This document shows, piece after piece, positions 1 to 8,945 of a stretch of DNA of 64,000 bases. The first letter of the stretch is position 1, and the number at the start of each line of letters is the position of its first letter. The notes beneath the pieces are model-generated. The model searched no databases and had not been told where the DNA came from. It worked only from the letters and a program-made list of their open reading frames with translations. The DNA is from Candidatus Latescibacterota bacterium. GTDB lineage: Bacteria > JAAXHH01. The stretch lies in NCBI GenBank assembly GCA_022822725.1, contig JAJEAN010000007.1:1313045-1377044 (forward strand), written 5' to 3'. The translations under genes were made by a program, and so were the position numbers.

Positions 1-3000
1 AAAAAGCCTCACTCCAGTATAACTCCAGATTGGTAGTGAGCCTTACCCGGTAGTCTTCGACGGGGAACCGGTCTGTCAGGTCGATGAAAACGGTCTTGTG
101 TTCCCCCGATGGAAAGCCGGTGTACGGTATAGCGGTCCGCCACTGTCCCCTGCCGTCCGGCACTTCCAGGTACAGCGGGACCACGGCGGCGTTACTGCGC
201 TGGGACAGGGCCAGGTTGGAACTGGGCTCGATCGGCATGATCCAGCCGCACAGGTAGAGGTGGATCCGTTCCGCGCCCTTCAGATCGCCCAGGTCCAGCG
301 TGATGGAATGCCGTTCGGGAACGCCCTGGAAGTCTCCGAGCTGGTAATCACCGACGTACAGGTTGTCCCGGGCGGTGAGGGCGGGCAGGATGTCGTTGCC
401 GTGGTGGTCGCGGGCCGACACGGGCAAGCGCGGTTCGGTCACCGTATGGATTTCGAGATCCGGGTAGGGCGGCGGGAGGTACTTTTCATCCACGAAGATG
501 TCCGTTTCCGCCGGGTGGTCGACGACCAGCAATTCCATTCTGTCCATGTACACGGCGTCCCAGAGTTCCTCCACGACCCGGAGCTCGAACTTCCCGTCCC
601 GCATCCGCAGCTGGTCGCCCCGGATCTTCACGAAGTCGTTCGCCGCGTCGGGCCAGGCCGGCGCGCCGGTTTCCGTCAGGGCGCCGATGGCGCTCCGCGT
701 CATCAGGTGGGTGACGAAAACGTACCGGTCGCCGTTCCAGGTGTACAGAGACGGGCAGGATCCCTTGAGCCGCTGCGGTTCGACGACGAGCGTGCGGGAT
801 TCCGGATCGATCCGGTTCTGGGGAACGCCGTTGCTCCACACGACCCGGATGACGTCTGCCTCATCCCGGCTGCCGAGACCGACGTGGGTGACGGTCGCGT
901 CGACCTGCAGAGATTGGTAGTGCGATCCGGCGTTTACCTCTATGGTCGAACCTATGCCGTAGAAATTGTTCTTCCCGCTTCCTTCCAGGGCCGCGGCGAG
1001 CTGTACCTTGAGCCAGCCGTTCGCGTTGCCGCCGTCGTTCCGGAGCACCAGGGGACGGCCCGCGGCAAGCAGCACGAGATCCAGGTCTCCGTCCTCGTCC
1101 AGGTCGCCGGTTTCCACGTCCTCGACGATCTCGGGTGGACCGGGGAGCAGGTCGGCCCGTTCCTCGAATGCACCGTTGCCCAGGTTCCTGACCAGCCTGA
1201 GTCCCGGCCGGCCCGGCACCGAAGCACCGGCAAGCGCGAGATCGATGAATCCGTCATTGTCGAAATCGAAGGGCCGCACGGCGGTTATATCGAGGCCGTC
1301 ACACCCGTCACCGAACGCAATAGGCGTGTCCTCCCTTTCGAAACGGCGCCCATTGTCGTTCCACAACAACCGGCAGCCCTCGGCGGCGGTTCCCGCCATG
1401 AACAGGTCCAGCGCGCCGTCATTATTGAAATCGGCCGCGGCGACCGTCTTCGCTCCGTTCCAACGGATTCCGCCGAATCGTTCAGTCCAGTCCACCCATC
1501 TGCCCTGCCGCAGGTTCCGGTAGAGCCGGTGCGCGCCATCGTCGAACAGCGCGACGACGTCCACGGCGCCGTCCAGGTCGAAGTCGCCCCAGGCCAGCGA
1601 CCGGGCAGCCCGACCCTGGGAAACGCCTTCAGCGCTCCGGCCGGAAACGCCGGATGCCGAATTGAGCAAACCCGTGGCGGAGGTGGCCTCGTCGAAATCC
1701 CCTCCCTCCGTATGTCTGTAGAACCGAAGCACGCCCCTATCGGACGCCAGCACGTCCAGGTCCCCGTCGTGGTCGAAATCCGCCCGGGAAATTGAGGCGA
1801 AGAACCCCGGGCTTTCTCCCGGGTCCAGGGTTTGGACCAGGCCGAAATTCCCATCCCCATCGTTGCGGTACACCTGCGGAGGCAGCGACCCGGCTCTGAT
1901 GAGGTCCATGTCGCCGTCATTGTCGAAGTCTCCCGGGACCAGTCCGAAGACCGCGTCTTCCGGTATCGCATCGACCAAACCCGACCAGGGACTCGAAACG
2001 CTCTCCCAGCCGTCCAGTCGGTTGCGCAGGACGGTCAGCCCTTTCCGGCCGGCCAGCGCCACGTCAAGCCTGCCATCCCCGTCCATGTCCGCCAGCGCCA
2101 GGTCCGTCCATCGCTCCTCTGCCGGCAGGGCATCGCCAGTCCAATCATCCCCCGCTTCCACAAACGCCATATCGACCAGGGCATCCGCCGCGACGACGGC
2201 CAGATCCGGAGGCGCCGTCCGGAAATCGTAGAGCGGGGGCGACTGCTGCGAAGGATCCCCCAGGCGGTCCCGCGATGCCCGGTAGGCCGGGTCCACGACC
2301 AGCAGGTTGCCCAGGACGCCCGCGCTGGACTCGGCTGCTGCGCCATCCCCGCGGTTCAAGGCGTCCAGCGTCCGGTCCAGCCAGTCCTGAATGTCTGCGG
2401 GAACGGGCTCGAGCAACCCGGACATCCGCCTGTAGCCGGCCGATGCTTCCCGCGACCGTCCTTGCCGCACCAGGATTTCGTTCAACTCGACGAGCACGGC
2501 CAGGTTTTCCGGTTCATATTCGAGCATGGCCTGCAGTTCGGCCAGGGCATCCTCCTCCTGGAGATCCGGACCCCGCAATCTTCTCATCTCGGTGAGATAC
2601 TTGTACCGGAGCACCACGTCGGAGGCGTTGTATCCCACGGCTTGGGCCAGCAGGCCAAGGGCGGCTTCGCGGTCTCCGCGCGCCGCCAAGATGTCGGATT
2701 TTATGGAAAGGACTTCCCCGTCTTCCGGGGCAAGATCCACGGCCCGGTCGACGGATGCGGCGGCCTGGTCGAAGTCTCGCAGTTTCAGCAACGCCAGGGC
2801 CCGGTTCGCGTGACCGAGTGGCTCGCGGGGGACCAGCCGGGCCACCGACTCGAAGGAACCTGCCGCGCCTTCCGGGTCGTTTCGGTACAGATAGGCCAGC
2901 CCGGTGTGCTTCGCGGAAAGGGCTTCCTCCCACACATCGCGGGCAGGGGCGGACTCACCACAGCCCGCGAGCACGCACGCGGCCATGCACGCGAGCACGC

Positions 3001-3040
3001 ACGCACCGATTACCGCCTTAATGCCGTCAACCATACGCAT
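1..3040 (-). CDS. TPR-VCBS/ASPIC-UnbV lipoprotein (C-terminus outside window)
   Basis: The reading frame is open from the ATG at 3040 down to base 1, so at least 1013 residues are visible and the C-terminus is missing. The start is preceded by a GAGGTG ribosome site. A signal peptide ends in the lipobox LAGC (about residues 20-23), so the protein is probably a lipid-anchored envelope protein. Residues of about 30-200 look like TPR helices. Beyond them come repeated DFDxDGDxDL calcium-loop motifs (for example DFDNDGDMDL) of the VCBS/FG-GAP beta-propeller type. These lead into an ASPIC/UnbV-like region and end in the family's usual TNLELYWSEAF segment. Proteins of this CRTAC1-like class are surface or secreted; the ligand is unknown. 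The long open frame on the opposite strand is a shadow. Confidence 0.85.
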   Translation of the reverse strand, partial: MRMVDGIKAVIGACVLACMAACVLAGCGESAPARDVWEEALSAKHTGLAYLYRNDPEGAAGSFESVARLVPREPLGHANRALALLKLRDFDQAAASVDRAVDLAPEDGEVLSIKSDILAARGDREAALGLLAQAVGYNASDVVLRYKYLTEMRRLRGPDLQEEDALAELQAMLEYEPENLAVLVELNEILVRQGRSREASAGYRRMSGLLEPVPADIQDWLDRTLDALNRGDGAAAESSAGVLGNLLVVDPAYRASRDRLGDPSQQSPPLYDFRTAPPDLAVVAADALVDMAFVEAGDDWTGDALPAEERWTDLALADMDGDGRLDVALAGRKGLTVLRNRLDGWESVSSPWSGLVDAIPEDAVFGLVPGDFDNDGDMDLIRAGSLPPQVYRNDGDGNFGLVQTLDPGESPGFFASISRADFDHDGDLDVLASDRGVLRFYRHTEGGDFDEATSATGLLNSASGVSGRSAEGVSQGRAARSLAWGDFDLDGAVDVVALFDDGAHRLYRNLRQGRWVDWTERFGGIRWNGAKTVAAADFNNDGALDLFMAGTAAEGCRLLWNDNGRRFEREDTPIAFGDGCDGLDITAVRPFDFDNDGFIDLALAGASVPGRPGLRLVRNLGNGAFEERADLLPGPPEIVEDVETGDLDEDGDLDLVLLAAGRPLVLRNDGGNANGWLKVQLAAALEGSGKNNFYGIGSTIEVNAGSHYQSLQVDATVTHVGLGSRDEADVIRVVWSNGVPQNRIDPESRTLVVEPQRLKGSCPSLYTWNGDRYVFVTHLMTRSAIGALTETGAPAWPDAANDFVKIRGDQLRMRDGKFELRVVEELWDAVYMDRMELLVVDHPAETDIFVDEKYLPPPYPDLEIHTVTEPRLPVSARDHHGNDILPALTARDNLYVGDYQLGDFQGVPERHSITLDLGDLKGAERIHLYLCGWIMPIEPSSNLALSQRSNAAVVPLYLEVPDGRGQWRTAIPYTGFPSGEHKTVFIDLTDRFPVEDYRVRLTTNLELYWSEAF

Positions 3041-3066
3041 GGGGCTTCACCTCTGATTGGAAAGGA

Positions 3067-3813
3067 CTAGAACCGGTTGATGGCCATCAGTGCGCTGCCG
3101 CCGTCCCGCGTCACGCTTTTCAGGGCGATGGCAACCCGGTTTTCGTCATCGAGTGCGTCCCAGTACGTCCCCATGACCTCTTCCGCCCCGCCTTCCAGGG
3201 GCATAAGCAGGGGATCGCCCGAAAATGCCGGCAGCGGTTCGCCGTCGCCCATGTAGGTCGTCAGGCAGAACCCCAGTCCGGGCGGAGGCGGGTCCGGGCG
3301 GTATATCAGCCGGTCGGTACCGGCCGGATCGACCGGATCCGCCCGGAGTACGCTCAGGGATACGGCGGGCGGTCCGTTCAGCTCCAGCATGCCGCTGATG
3401 CGGGGCGTGTAGTTCGGCGCGTCGGGCTCCCGCTCCCGGGTGGCCAGGGCGGACTCGAAAGTCCCCCCGCCACGCAGCGCGTCGTGAATCGTCCGCGACT
3501 GGTCGCCGTTGGCAACGATGTATGTCCCCGGCAGTTCGAGCATGGCCGGATATATGATCAGTTCCGGCGCGGCCAGCCTCGCCGGATCGACCGGTTCCGT
3601 GCGGAGCACCGGCCCCTCGATCGCGAACCGCCGGTTCCGGCTGCTGTCGCTGCGGCCCATGATCCAGTAGAGCAGGAACCAGGCGTCGCCGGCGGCAGAC
3701 CGGCCGATGATCAGACCCCGCCCCGGATAGCGGTTCGAGGCGATATGCCGCGCGAAGTTCCGGGCCGGGTTGCCGGTGTCGTCCATGGGGCGTACCTGAA
3801 CCGGTCCCTTCAT
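3067..3813 (-). CDS. IMP cyclohydrolase (PurO)-like protein
   Basis: This 248-residue protein matches by eye the archaeal-type IMP cyclohydrolase family (PF07826, NTN-hydrolase fold). Its N-terminal part carries the NRYPGRGLIIGRS and YWIMGRSDSSRNRRF signatures. In archaea PurO closes the IMP ring in the last step of purine synthesis. Bacterial members are common but often of untested function. The start ATG overlaps the stop of the upstream RecF-like ATPase gene by 4 bases (ATGA type, 3810-3813), so the two are probably translationally coupled. No other purine-biosynthesis gene is nearby, so the metabolic role is uncertain. Confidence 0.75.
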   Translation of the reverse strand: MKGPVQVRPMDDTGNPARNFARHIASNRYPGRGLIIGRSAAGDAWFLLYWIMGRSDSSRNRRFAIEGPVLRTEPVDPARLAAPELIIYPAMLELPGTYIVANGDQSRTIHDALRGGGTFESALATREREPDAPNYTPRISGMLELNGPPAVSLSVLRADPVDPAGTDRLIYRPDPPPPGLGFCLTTYMGDGEPLPAFSGDPLLMPLEGGAEEVMGTYWDALDDENRVAIALKSVTRDGGSALMAINRF

Positions 3814-4964
3814 TCGAACAGGCTCAACTGATTCGGGTCTTTCTCGAGAGTTCTTTCCCGGGGCGCCCTTTCCTCGTCGACGTCGCGTTCCAGGAGGAGC
3901 AGTGCATCGGTCACGTCGCCGGCCACTTCCGCTTCCGAACCTTCGTGGACGGGTTTCAGCAGCAGGACTTCCTCCGGTTCGATATCGGGATCGGACAGCA
4001 GCGCCGCGCTGTGGGTGCTAATCAACACCTGCCGGCCGGTGTTCCGCTGCATGCGCTGGATCAGGGCCGCGAGCCGGTTCACGATGCCCGGGTGCAGGCA
4101 GAGCTCCGGTTCCTCGAGGAACAGCAGGGATTCCCCTTCGAGCAGCGCCCACAACATGCCGATGAGCCGCAAAGTCCCGTCGGAGAACTGGTCCTCCCGC
4201 TGGATGCCCGCCCTGGGCCGCCAGTGGGCGTACAGCGCCTGGAGGTGGGGACGTCCGGTCTCCGGGTCCCGAATGAACTCGAGCTGCTCGAGCCGCGGCA
4301 CGGCCGCCTTGAGCACGGCCTCGATCCGGGACAGGCGGGCTTTCCGGGACCGGTCGTGTTCCCGGGCGATGCGGTCCAGGAAGTCCTGCCCGTAGGGGTC
4401 GCCCTCGAGCGTCCGGCCACCGGTCAGGTCCGCGTGGCGGAGCAGCGAAGGAACCAGGTGATGGTAGGTGATGGCCTGGAAGTACCGGGCTATCTCCCTG
4501 AATGTCCGGTTGGTGGTGATCTGTTCGAGGTAGGTCTGGGTAAGCCGTACGATGTCTTCCCGGTCCTCCTCGTTCGGCCGGTCGAGTATGACGGCCTCGT
4601 CTTTGCTCACGCGTTCATAGGTGATCAGCGTATGGCGGTTGCCCCTGGCCTGCTGCTTGAGTCCAAGTTCATAGCGCCAGGTTTCACGCCCGTTCACCGG
4701 GTCGCAGAACCGCACCTCGATGGCGATATCCGGATCCCTGCGCGCGGCGAGGTTCCGGATCTTGGTCATGCCGCCACGGTCCGCGACGGCCTTCTGAAGT
4801 CCCCCGCCCTCGACCTTGGCAATATCCCGGAGAAACCGGAACACGTCCATCAGGTTGGACTTCCCGGACGCATTGGGGCCGACGACGAACTGCCGCTGCT
4901 GCAGATCGACGTCGATCCGCGGGAAATTCCGCCAGTTTCTGACTTTCAGGTGGCGCACATACAT
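3810..4964 (-). CDS. AAA15/RecF-like ATP-binding protein
   Basis: The 384-residue ATPase begins at MYVRHLKVRNWRNF, the usual start of RecF/OLD-type AAA proteins. The open frame runs on upstream, but that part lies inside the neighbouring enolase-family gene and is a shadow. Walker A is GPNASGKS near residue 30. An SDGTLR signature is followed by Walker B with the catalytic Glu (LLFLEEPELCLHPG), then STHSAALL of the D/H-loop region. There is no TOPRIM domain and no TOPRIM gene next door. It is coupled by a 4-base overlap to the PurO-like gene. Possible roles include DNA repair or a defence ATPase; the sequence alone does not decide. Confidence 0.85.
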   Translation of the reverse strand: MYVRHLKVRNWRNFPRIDVDLQQRQFVVGPNASGKSNLMDVFRFLRDIAKVEGGGLQKAVADRGGMTKIRNLAARRDPDIAIEVRFCDPVNGRETWRYELGLKQQARGNRHTLITYERVSKDEAVILDRPNEEDREDIVRLTQTYLEQITTNRTFREIARYFQAITYHHLVPSLLRHADLTGGRTLEGDPYGQDFLDRIAREHDRSRKARLSRIEAVLKAAVPRLEQLEFIRDPETGRPHLQALYAHWRPRAGIQREDQFSDGTLRLIGMLWALLEGESLLFLEEPELCLHPGIVNRLAALIQRMQRNTGRQVLISTHSAALLSDPDIEPEEVLLLKPVHEGSEAEVAGDVTDALLLLERDVDEERAPRERTLEKDPNQLSLFE

Positions 4965-4990
4965 GGGCCGCTCCGGCGATCCACGGTGTA

Positions 4991-6181
4991 CTAGTCGAAA
5001 AAGCCCTGGTCGTCGTCTTTCAGGTAGGGCAGCGTCCTGTCCGGCACCAGGTCGACCCCCAGGCCGGGGCTGTCCCACACGTCGATGAAGCCGTCTTTCA
5101 CGATCGTTTCCGGCAGTCCCTCCACGATGTCGTACCACCAGGACGGGTTGCCGATGGGATATTCGAAGGCAATGTAGTTCGGCGGCATGGCGGCCGAGGC
5201 GTGCACCAGGGCGGCCAGGCCGATCAATCCGTCTATGACGCCGTGGGGCGCCATGAGCACGCCGTGGAGATCGGCGTATTCCGCAATCCACTTCAGTTCC
5301 GCGATCCCGCCCACGTCGGCCGGATCGGGGCCCACCACGTCCACGGCCCTTTTTTCGATGAGATCGACGAAGTTCTCCCGGAGGTAGATCTGCTCCCCCG
5401 TGTGAATGGGGGTGGACGTCTTCGCGTTCACTTCCCGGTACAGGTCGGCCAGGACGAAGGGTGTATAGTCGCCGGTTATCATGTCTTCCAGCCACATGAT
5501 GTGCAGGTGTTCCACGGCCTTCGCCAGGCGCAGGGCATCGGGCACGAGCATGCCGGGGCCGCAGTCGAGGGCCAGGCCGACTTCATCGCCGAGGACCGCC
5601 TTCATGGCCTCGATACAGGCTACGAGGTGCTTCAGTCCCTTCTCGGTAAGCGGGCCGCGATTGCCGTGAAAGCCGCGTTGTTGCGGGTCGCCGTAGAAGA
5701 AGTCGGGCACTTGCGCCGGCATCTGGCTGTGGAAGCTGATGCCCTGCTTGATGATGGTGAACCCCTCGGGCGCCGCCTTCATCCGGGCCATGTCCTCGGC
5801 GTAGTCCTCCACGGTGGCGCCCTTCATGGGGAACCGCACGGCGCCGTTGTACACGCGCACCCGGTCCCGCATCTTGCCCCCGAGCAGTTTGTACACCGGC
5901 AGTCCGGCCGCCTTGCCCGCGATATCCCACAGGGCCATCTCGATGGCGCTTACCGCGCTGCCCCAGGGCTTGAAGCTGCCCAGGCGCCTTATGCTCGCGA
6001 CGACGCGGTTCACGTCCGTGGGATCCTGGCCGATGATGTAGTTCCGGTAGAACAGGACGTGGGGCTTCATGTAGGGCTTGGAGTTCTCGATTTGCCCCAG
6101 CCCGTGGATCCCCTCGTCCGTCGTGATCCGTACCACGGGGTTCTGGCCGATTACGGCACATTTCAGGTCGGTGATCTTCAT
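4991..6181 (-). CDS. Mandelate racemase/enolase-superfamily enzyme
   Basis: A 396-residue protein of usual superfamily length, with an N-terminal capping domain and a modified TIM barrel. Expected metal ligands are visible at the ends of barrel strands: Asp in ALDCGPG, Glu in MWLEDM, Glu in HTGEQIYLREN. A His-Asp pair typical of the mandelate racemase subgroup is suggested by GPDPADVGG and MAPHGVIDG. The lysine position is TIIKQG. Such enzymes abstract a proton alpha to a carboxylate, mostly in sugar-acid dehydration or racemisation; the substrate cannot be read. It overlaps the upstream PhyH gene by 4 bases and probably forms an operon with it. A similar pair lies at 61527-63619. Confidence 0.9.
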   Translation of the reverse strand: MKITDLKCAVIGQNPVVRITTDEGIHGLGQIENSKPYMKPHVLFYRNYIIGQDPTDVNRVVASIRRLGSFKPWGSAVSAIEMALWDIAGKAAGLPVYKLLGGKMRDRVRVYNGAVRFPMKGATVEDYAEDMARMKAAPEGFTIIKQGISFHSQMPAQVPDFFYGDPQQRGFHGNRGPLTEKGLKHLVACIEAMKAVLGDEVGLALDCGPGMLVPDALRLAKAVEHLHIMWLEDMITGDYTPFVLADLYREVNAKTSTPIHTGEQIYLRENFVDLIEKRAVDVVGPDPADVGGIAELKWIAEYADLHGVLMAPHGVIDGLIGLAALVHASAAMPPNYIAFEYPIGNPSWWYDIVEGLPETIVKDGFIDVWDSPGLGVDLVPDRTLPYLKDDDQGFFD

Positions 6182-7059
6182 GCGGGACTCCCTGTGTTCT
6201 GTTGCAGCCGGCTTTCCCTTCCCGCCGGCCGACCATCCGCCTCCCAGGCGGTCATTTCGTCCAGCAGGCGTTCGACGATGTCTTTCGGTCCCTGGAATCC
6301 GCCCTGGCGTTTCATTTCGCAGACGCCTTCCGACAGCAGGTGCCGGTATTCCTCAATGGGCCCCGCACCGGGCGTCCAGGACGCGTAGGAGGTGCAGTAT
6401 CTCTGAAACATGGTGCGCCGCGGCGGGTCGCGCAAGGGCCAGGGCAACGCGCCGTGGCAGAGCGCTTCGGTAAAGACGACGGCGTCCCCCGCGTTGACGG
6501 GCACGTTGACGACCGTCGGCGGACCGGAGCGGATGTCGATGTGTTCCGGCCGTTCGAAACAGGTCTTGTGGCTGCCGGGAATGCACACGAAACCGGCCCC
6601 TTCGGGCACGTCCACCAGGGAAATGGCCGCGTTGATGAAGGTGGCGAACACTTCGCCGTCCGCGGCCTGGTAGTCGTTGGCGGGATTCCTCCACGCCCCG
6701 AAGGCGCCGTTGTGCAGCGTAATCTCGTCGCTGTCCGGCCTGTTCACCGTGAGGGCCGACAGCAGGTGCTGCGGCCGATCCCTCGTCAGGGCGAGCACGA
6801 GGCGCATGACCGGCAGGTTCAATATGAGCCGGTCGAATACCGGGTCGGCGTACTCGGCGTGGAGAATGGCCCGTGCGATCGTCGGGTTTTTCCCCGGATC
6901 CTCATAGGAACAGAGCGGCGGCGGCAGTTCCTCCTCTTCCATCCCGTGCCATTCGTCGCACCGCGCGATCATGTGATCCAGGTCCGCGGGCGTGACGACC
7001 TGGCGAAGGACGAGATAACCGTGCAGATCGAAAAGCCACTTCTCCCTATCCGATAGCAT
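6178..7059 (-). CDS. PhyH-family dioxygenase-like protein with HxG motif
   Basis: A 293-residue member of the phytanoyl-CoA dioxygenase family (Fe(II)/2-oxoglutarate, cupin fold). The family core is present: a proximal His (H116), the VPEGAGFVCIPGSHK strand, a distal His in GDAVVFTEALCHG (H202) and arginines near 214-220 for 2-oxoglutarate. The metal-binding HxD motif reads H-N-G here, so the carboxylate ligand is missing at the expected place. Loss of this acid is a hallmark of Fe/2OG halogenases, but it is also seen in a widespread bacterial PhyH subgroup of unknown activity. The gene overlaps the enolase-superfamily gene by 4 bases, which suggests a shared catabolic step. Confidence 0.85.
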   Translation of the reverse strand: MLSDREKWLFDLHGYLVLRQVVTPADLDHMIARCDEWHGMEEEELPPPLCSYEDPGKNPTIARAILHAEYADPVFDRLILNLPVMRLVLALTRDRPQHLLSALTVNRPDSDEITLHNGAFGAWRNPANDYQAADGEVFATFINAAISLVDVPEGAGFVCIPGSHKTCFERPEHIDIRSGPPTVVNVPVNAGDAVVFTEALCHGALPWPLRDPPRRTMFQRYCTSYASWTPGAGPIEEYRHLLSEGVCEMKRQGGFQGPKDIVERLLDEMTAWEADGRPAGRESRLQQNTGSPA

Positions 7060-7072
7060 GCAGCCCGCCCCG

Positions 7073-8611
7073 TCAGTTCACATAGGTGTTGTGGAACGCG
7101 ATCCACTTCGGAAGGACTTCCTCGATGACCTCCCTGGGCGGCAGGAACGCGATCCTCAGATGGCTGGTGCCCGGTTGCTGGCCGAATCCCTCGCCGTTGA
7201 CCGTGACCAGCCCGGTCCGCTCCAGGAGTGCCATGCAGTAATCGAAGTCGTTCGTCCCTTCCGGCAGCCGGTCCAGCCTGGGGAAGAGGTACATGGCCCC
7301 GGTTCGCCCGAAACAGGAGACCCCTTCCATCTGATCGAATCCCGATCGAATCATGACCGCCTTTTCGTGGAGATCTTCGAGGATCGTCCTGCGTTCATTC
7401 GTGAAGCGGCGGTAGGGCTCGGCGTTCTCGGGCGGCGGATTGACGAGCAGGTACATCATCAGCTGGCCGACCGTGTTCGAACAGATATTCACCGACGCCT
7501 GCTTGAGCACGAGATCGGTAAACGACAGTCCGGTGTTCCGAATGCGCGGAGCGTTCCTGATCTCGAGATAACCGCCCCGGTGGCCGCACTCGCCGTAGAA
7601 CCCCTTCGAAGTGCTGTGCACGCTGAACAGCGGAACATCTCTTCGTCCCAGCACCCGGGCGAAGGATACGAACCTCGCGTCCGCGCCGTAGACGTTTTCC
7701 TGGTAGACCTCGTCGGCAATGATGGCCAGGCCGTTGTCGCCGGCAAACGCGACCACATCCCTTACGGTCTCTTCGGCCAGTACCGCGCCGGTCGGGTTCC
7801 CCGGGTTGATGACCACGATAGCCTTGACGGCCACCCCGCGCCTCCGTGCTTCTTCCAGGGAAGATTCCAGCAGGTCCCGGTCCAAGGCCCAGCCCGACTC
7901 CTCATCGAGAAAATAGTCGACCTGCACGCCGCCGCAACGCTTGATGGCCGCGGAGTACAGCGGATACTGGGGAATGGGGATCATGATGCCGTCCGACTCG
8001 TCGTCGATCAACAGGTCGATGACGTACCGCACGGCTTCGCTGGCGCCGTTGGTGATGAAAACCTGGTCCGGGTCGGAACGGGGAACGGCACCGGTGTCCG
8101 CACCGTCCCTGCGGTCTATGAAATCCGCCACGGCCTCCCGGATGAACCGCGGTCCGCTGCTGTCCGAGTAGGCGCCCATGCCGGTCTCCATCTGCGACAG
8201 ATAGCGTTCGCTGAGGTCGAGCACGAAGTCGGAGTGGAAGTCTTCCTGCTCCAGTCCGCCCCGACCGCCCGGTCCGCCGTGGACACCCGGTCCGCCGTGG
8301 GCACCCGGTCCGCCGTGGGCGCCCGGTCCGCCGTGGGCGCCCGGTCCACCCAGGGCGCCCCCGTTGAACCACGCTTTGAGTCTCCGTTCGCGCCCGATGC
8401 GAACGGGATATTCGACCAGACTCAGCACCTCCCGGTAGAATGATATGGGTTGCTGACCCAGCGCCTGGGGGTTGCCGAGATTACACGGGATGATACGTCT
8501 TCCCCGTTGCTTCAATTCGGCTGCCCGTCGGGGTATCGGTCCCCGCACGGCATACTCCATTTCGAGTATCCTGCGGTTGACCGTCATGTCCCAGGGCGCT
8601 TTGACGTGCAT
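7073..8611 (-). CDS. Class I/II aminotransferase, alanine aminotransferase-like
   Basis: A PLP-dependent fold-type I enzyme of 512 residues resembling eukaryotic-type and AlaA alanine aminotransferases. It has an EYAVRGPI N-terminus, the NPGNPTGAV substrate loop, IIADEVYQENVY, and the PLP lysine in STSKGF followed by GHRGGY. An alternative start at 8587 (MTVNRRILEMEY) is possible. Residues 84-119 are an insertion of GGPGAH repeats, coded by five tandem 18-nt units at 8269-8358 where homologues have a plain loop. The frame stays open through it, so the gene is probably functional. It lies 13 bases upstream of the PhyH gene. Confidence 0.9.
   Translation of the reverse strand: MHVKAPWDMTVNRRILEMEYAVRGPIPRRAAELKQRGRRIIPCNLGNPQALGQQPISFYREVLSLVEYPVRIGRERRLKAWFNGGALGGPGAHGGPGAHGGPGAHGGPGVHGGPGGRGGLEQEDFHSDFVLDLSERYLSQMETGMGAYSDSSGPRFIREAVADFIDRRDGADTGAVPRSDPDQVFITNGASEAVRYVIDLLIDDESDGIMIPIPQYPLYSAAIKRCGGVQVDYFLDEESGWALDRDLLESSLEEARRRGVAVKAIVVINPGNPTGAVLAEETVRDVVAFAGDNGLAIIADEVYQENVYGADARFVSFARVLGRRDVPLFSVHSTSKGFYGECGHRGGYLEIRNAPRIRNTGLSFTDLVLKQASVNICSNTVGQLMMYLLVNPPPENAEPYRRFTNERRTILEDLHEKAVMIRSGFDQMEGVSCFGRTGAMYLFPRLDRLPEGTNDFDYCMALLERTGLVTVNGEGFGQQPGTSHLRIAFLPPREVIEEVLPKWIAFHNTYVN
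8269..8358. repeat. In-frame 18-nt tandem repeat, five units
   Basis: Five adjoining 18-nt units begin at 8269, 8287, 8305, 8323 and 8341. Units three and four are identical and the others differ at one to a few bases. They code for the GGPGAH or GGPGVH repeats in the aminotransferase. The units touch directly with no spacers, so this is a minisatellite and not a CRISPR array. Confidence 0.95.
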
Positions 8612-8945
8612 GGTTTCCGGTTCCGGTGGGTTGCATTTTCAGAATCATTTAGATTATAGAATCCCGCCGTGTGTTTGTCGATGTATAAATGACCGGTCCC
8701 ACGATCGAATTTGGCGATTAATTTCTTGACCGCCCTTGGGGCACGGGGTAACTTCGCCCTATACCGATCCCTATGCAGACCGTGAAAAGTACGTACTTTC
8801 CATCTTCGCCTGCAGGCAGACTGCCGCCAAACCGGACAGCCCGTCGTATCGCGTCGGCCATGTGGCCGGACTTCAAGCGAATGACCGGCGTAGGGCGTGT
8901 GCCGGCTGGATGCGGGACGAGCGCAGGAGAAACCCGGGAGGAATC
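8612..8945. other. Divergent intergenic region
   Basis: About 330 bases separate the aminotransferase from the NHL lipoprotein, which are transcribed apart. An AT-rich patch lies at about 8640-8690. An open frame from 8736 runs into the NHL gene but shows no protein-like sequence before 8946. The only clear signal is the promoter candidate listed separately. Confidence 0.6.
8726..8754 (+). promoter_or_regulatory. Sigma70-like promoter candidate
   Basis: TTGACC (8726-8731) is followed after 17 bases by TAACTT (8749-8754). It lies about 190 bases before the NHL lipoprotein start. Similar boxes occur before tatA, accA and the PhyH gene at 61527. Seen by eye only. Confidence 0.4.

Noticed and set aside
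98-1795. 565-codon open frame on the plus strand
   Set aside because: Antisense to the VCBS lipoprotein gene. Its residues show no domain, while the opposite strand has clear DFDNDGD repeats.
4965-5495. N-terminal extension of the RecF-like ATPase
   Set aside because: The extension lies inside the enolase-superfamily gene, and the ATPase family begins at the Met at 4964.
8269-8358. CRISPR array
   Set aside because: Units adjoin without spacers and lie in frame inside a coding sequence.
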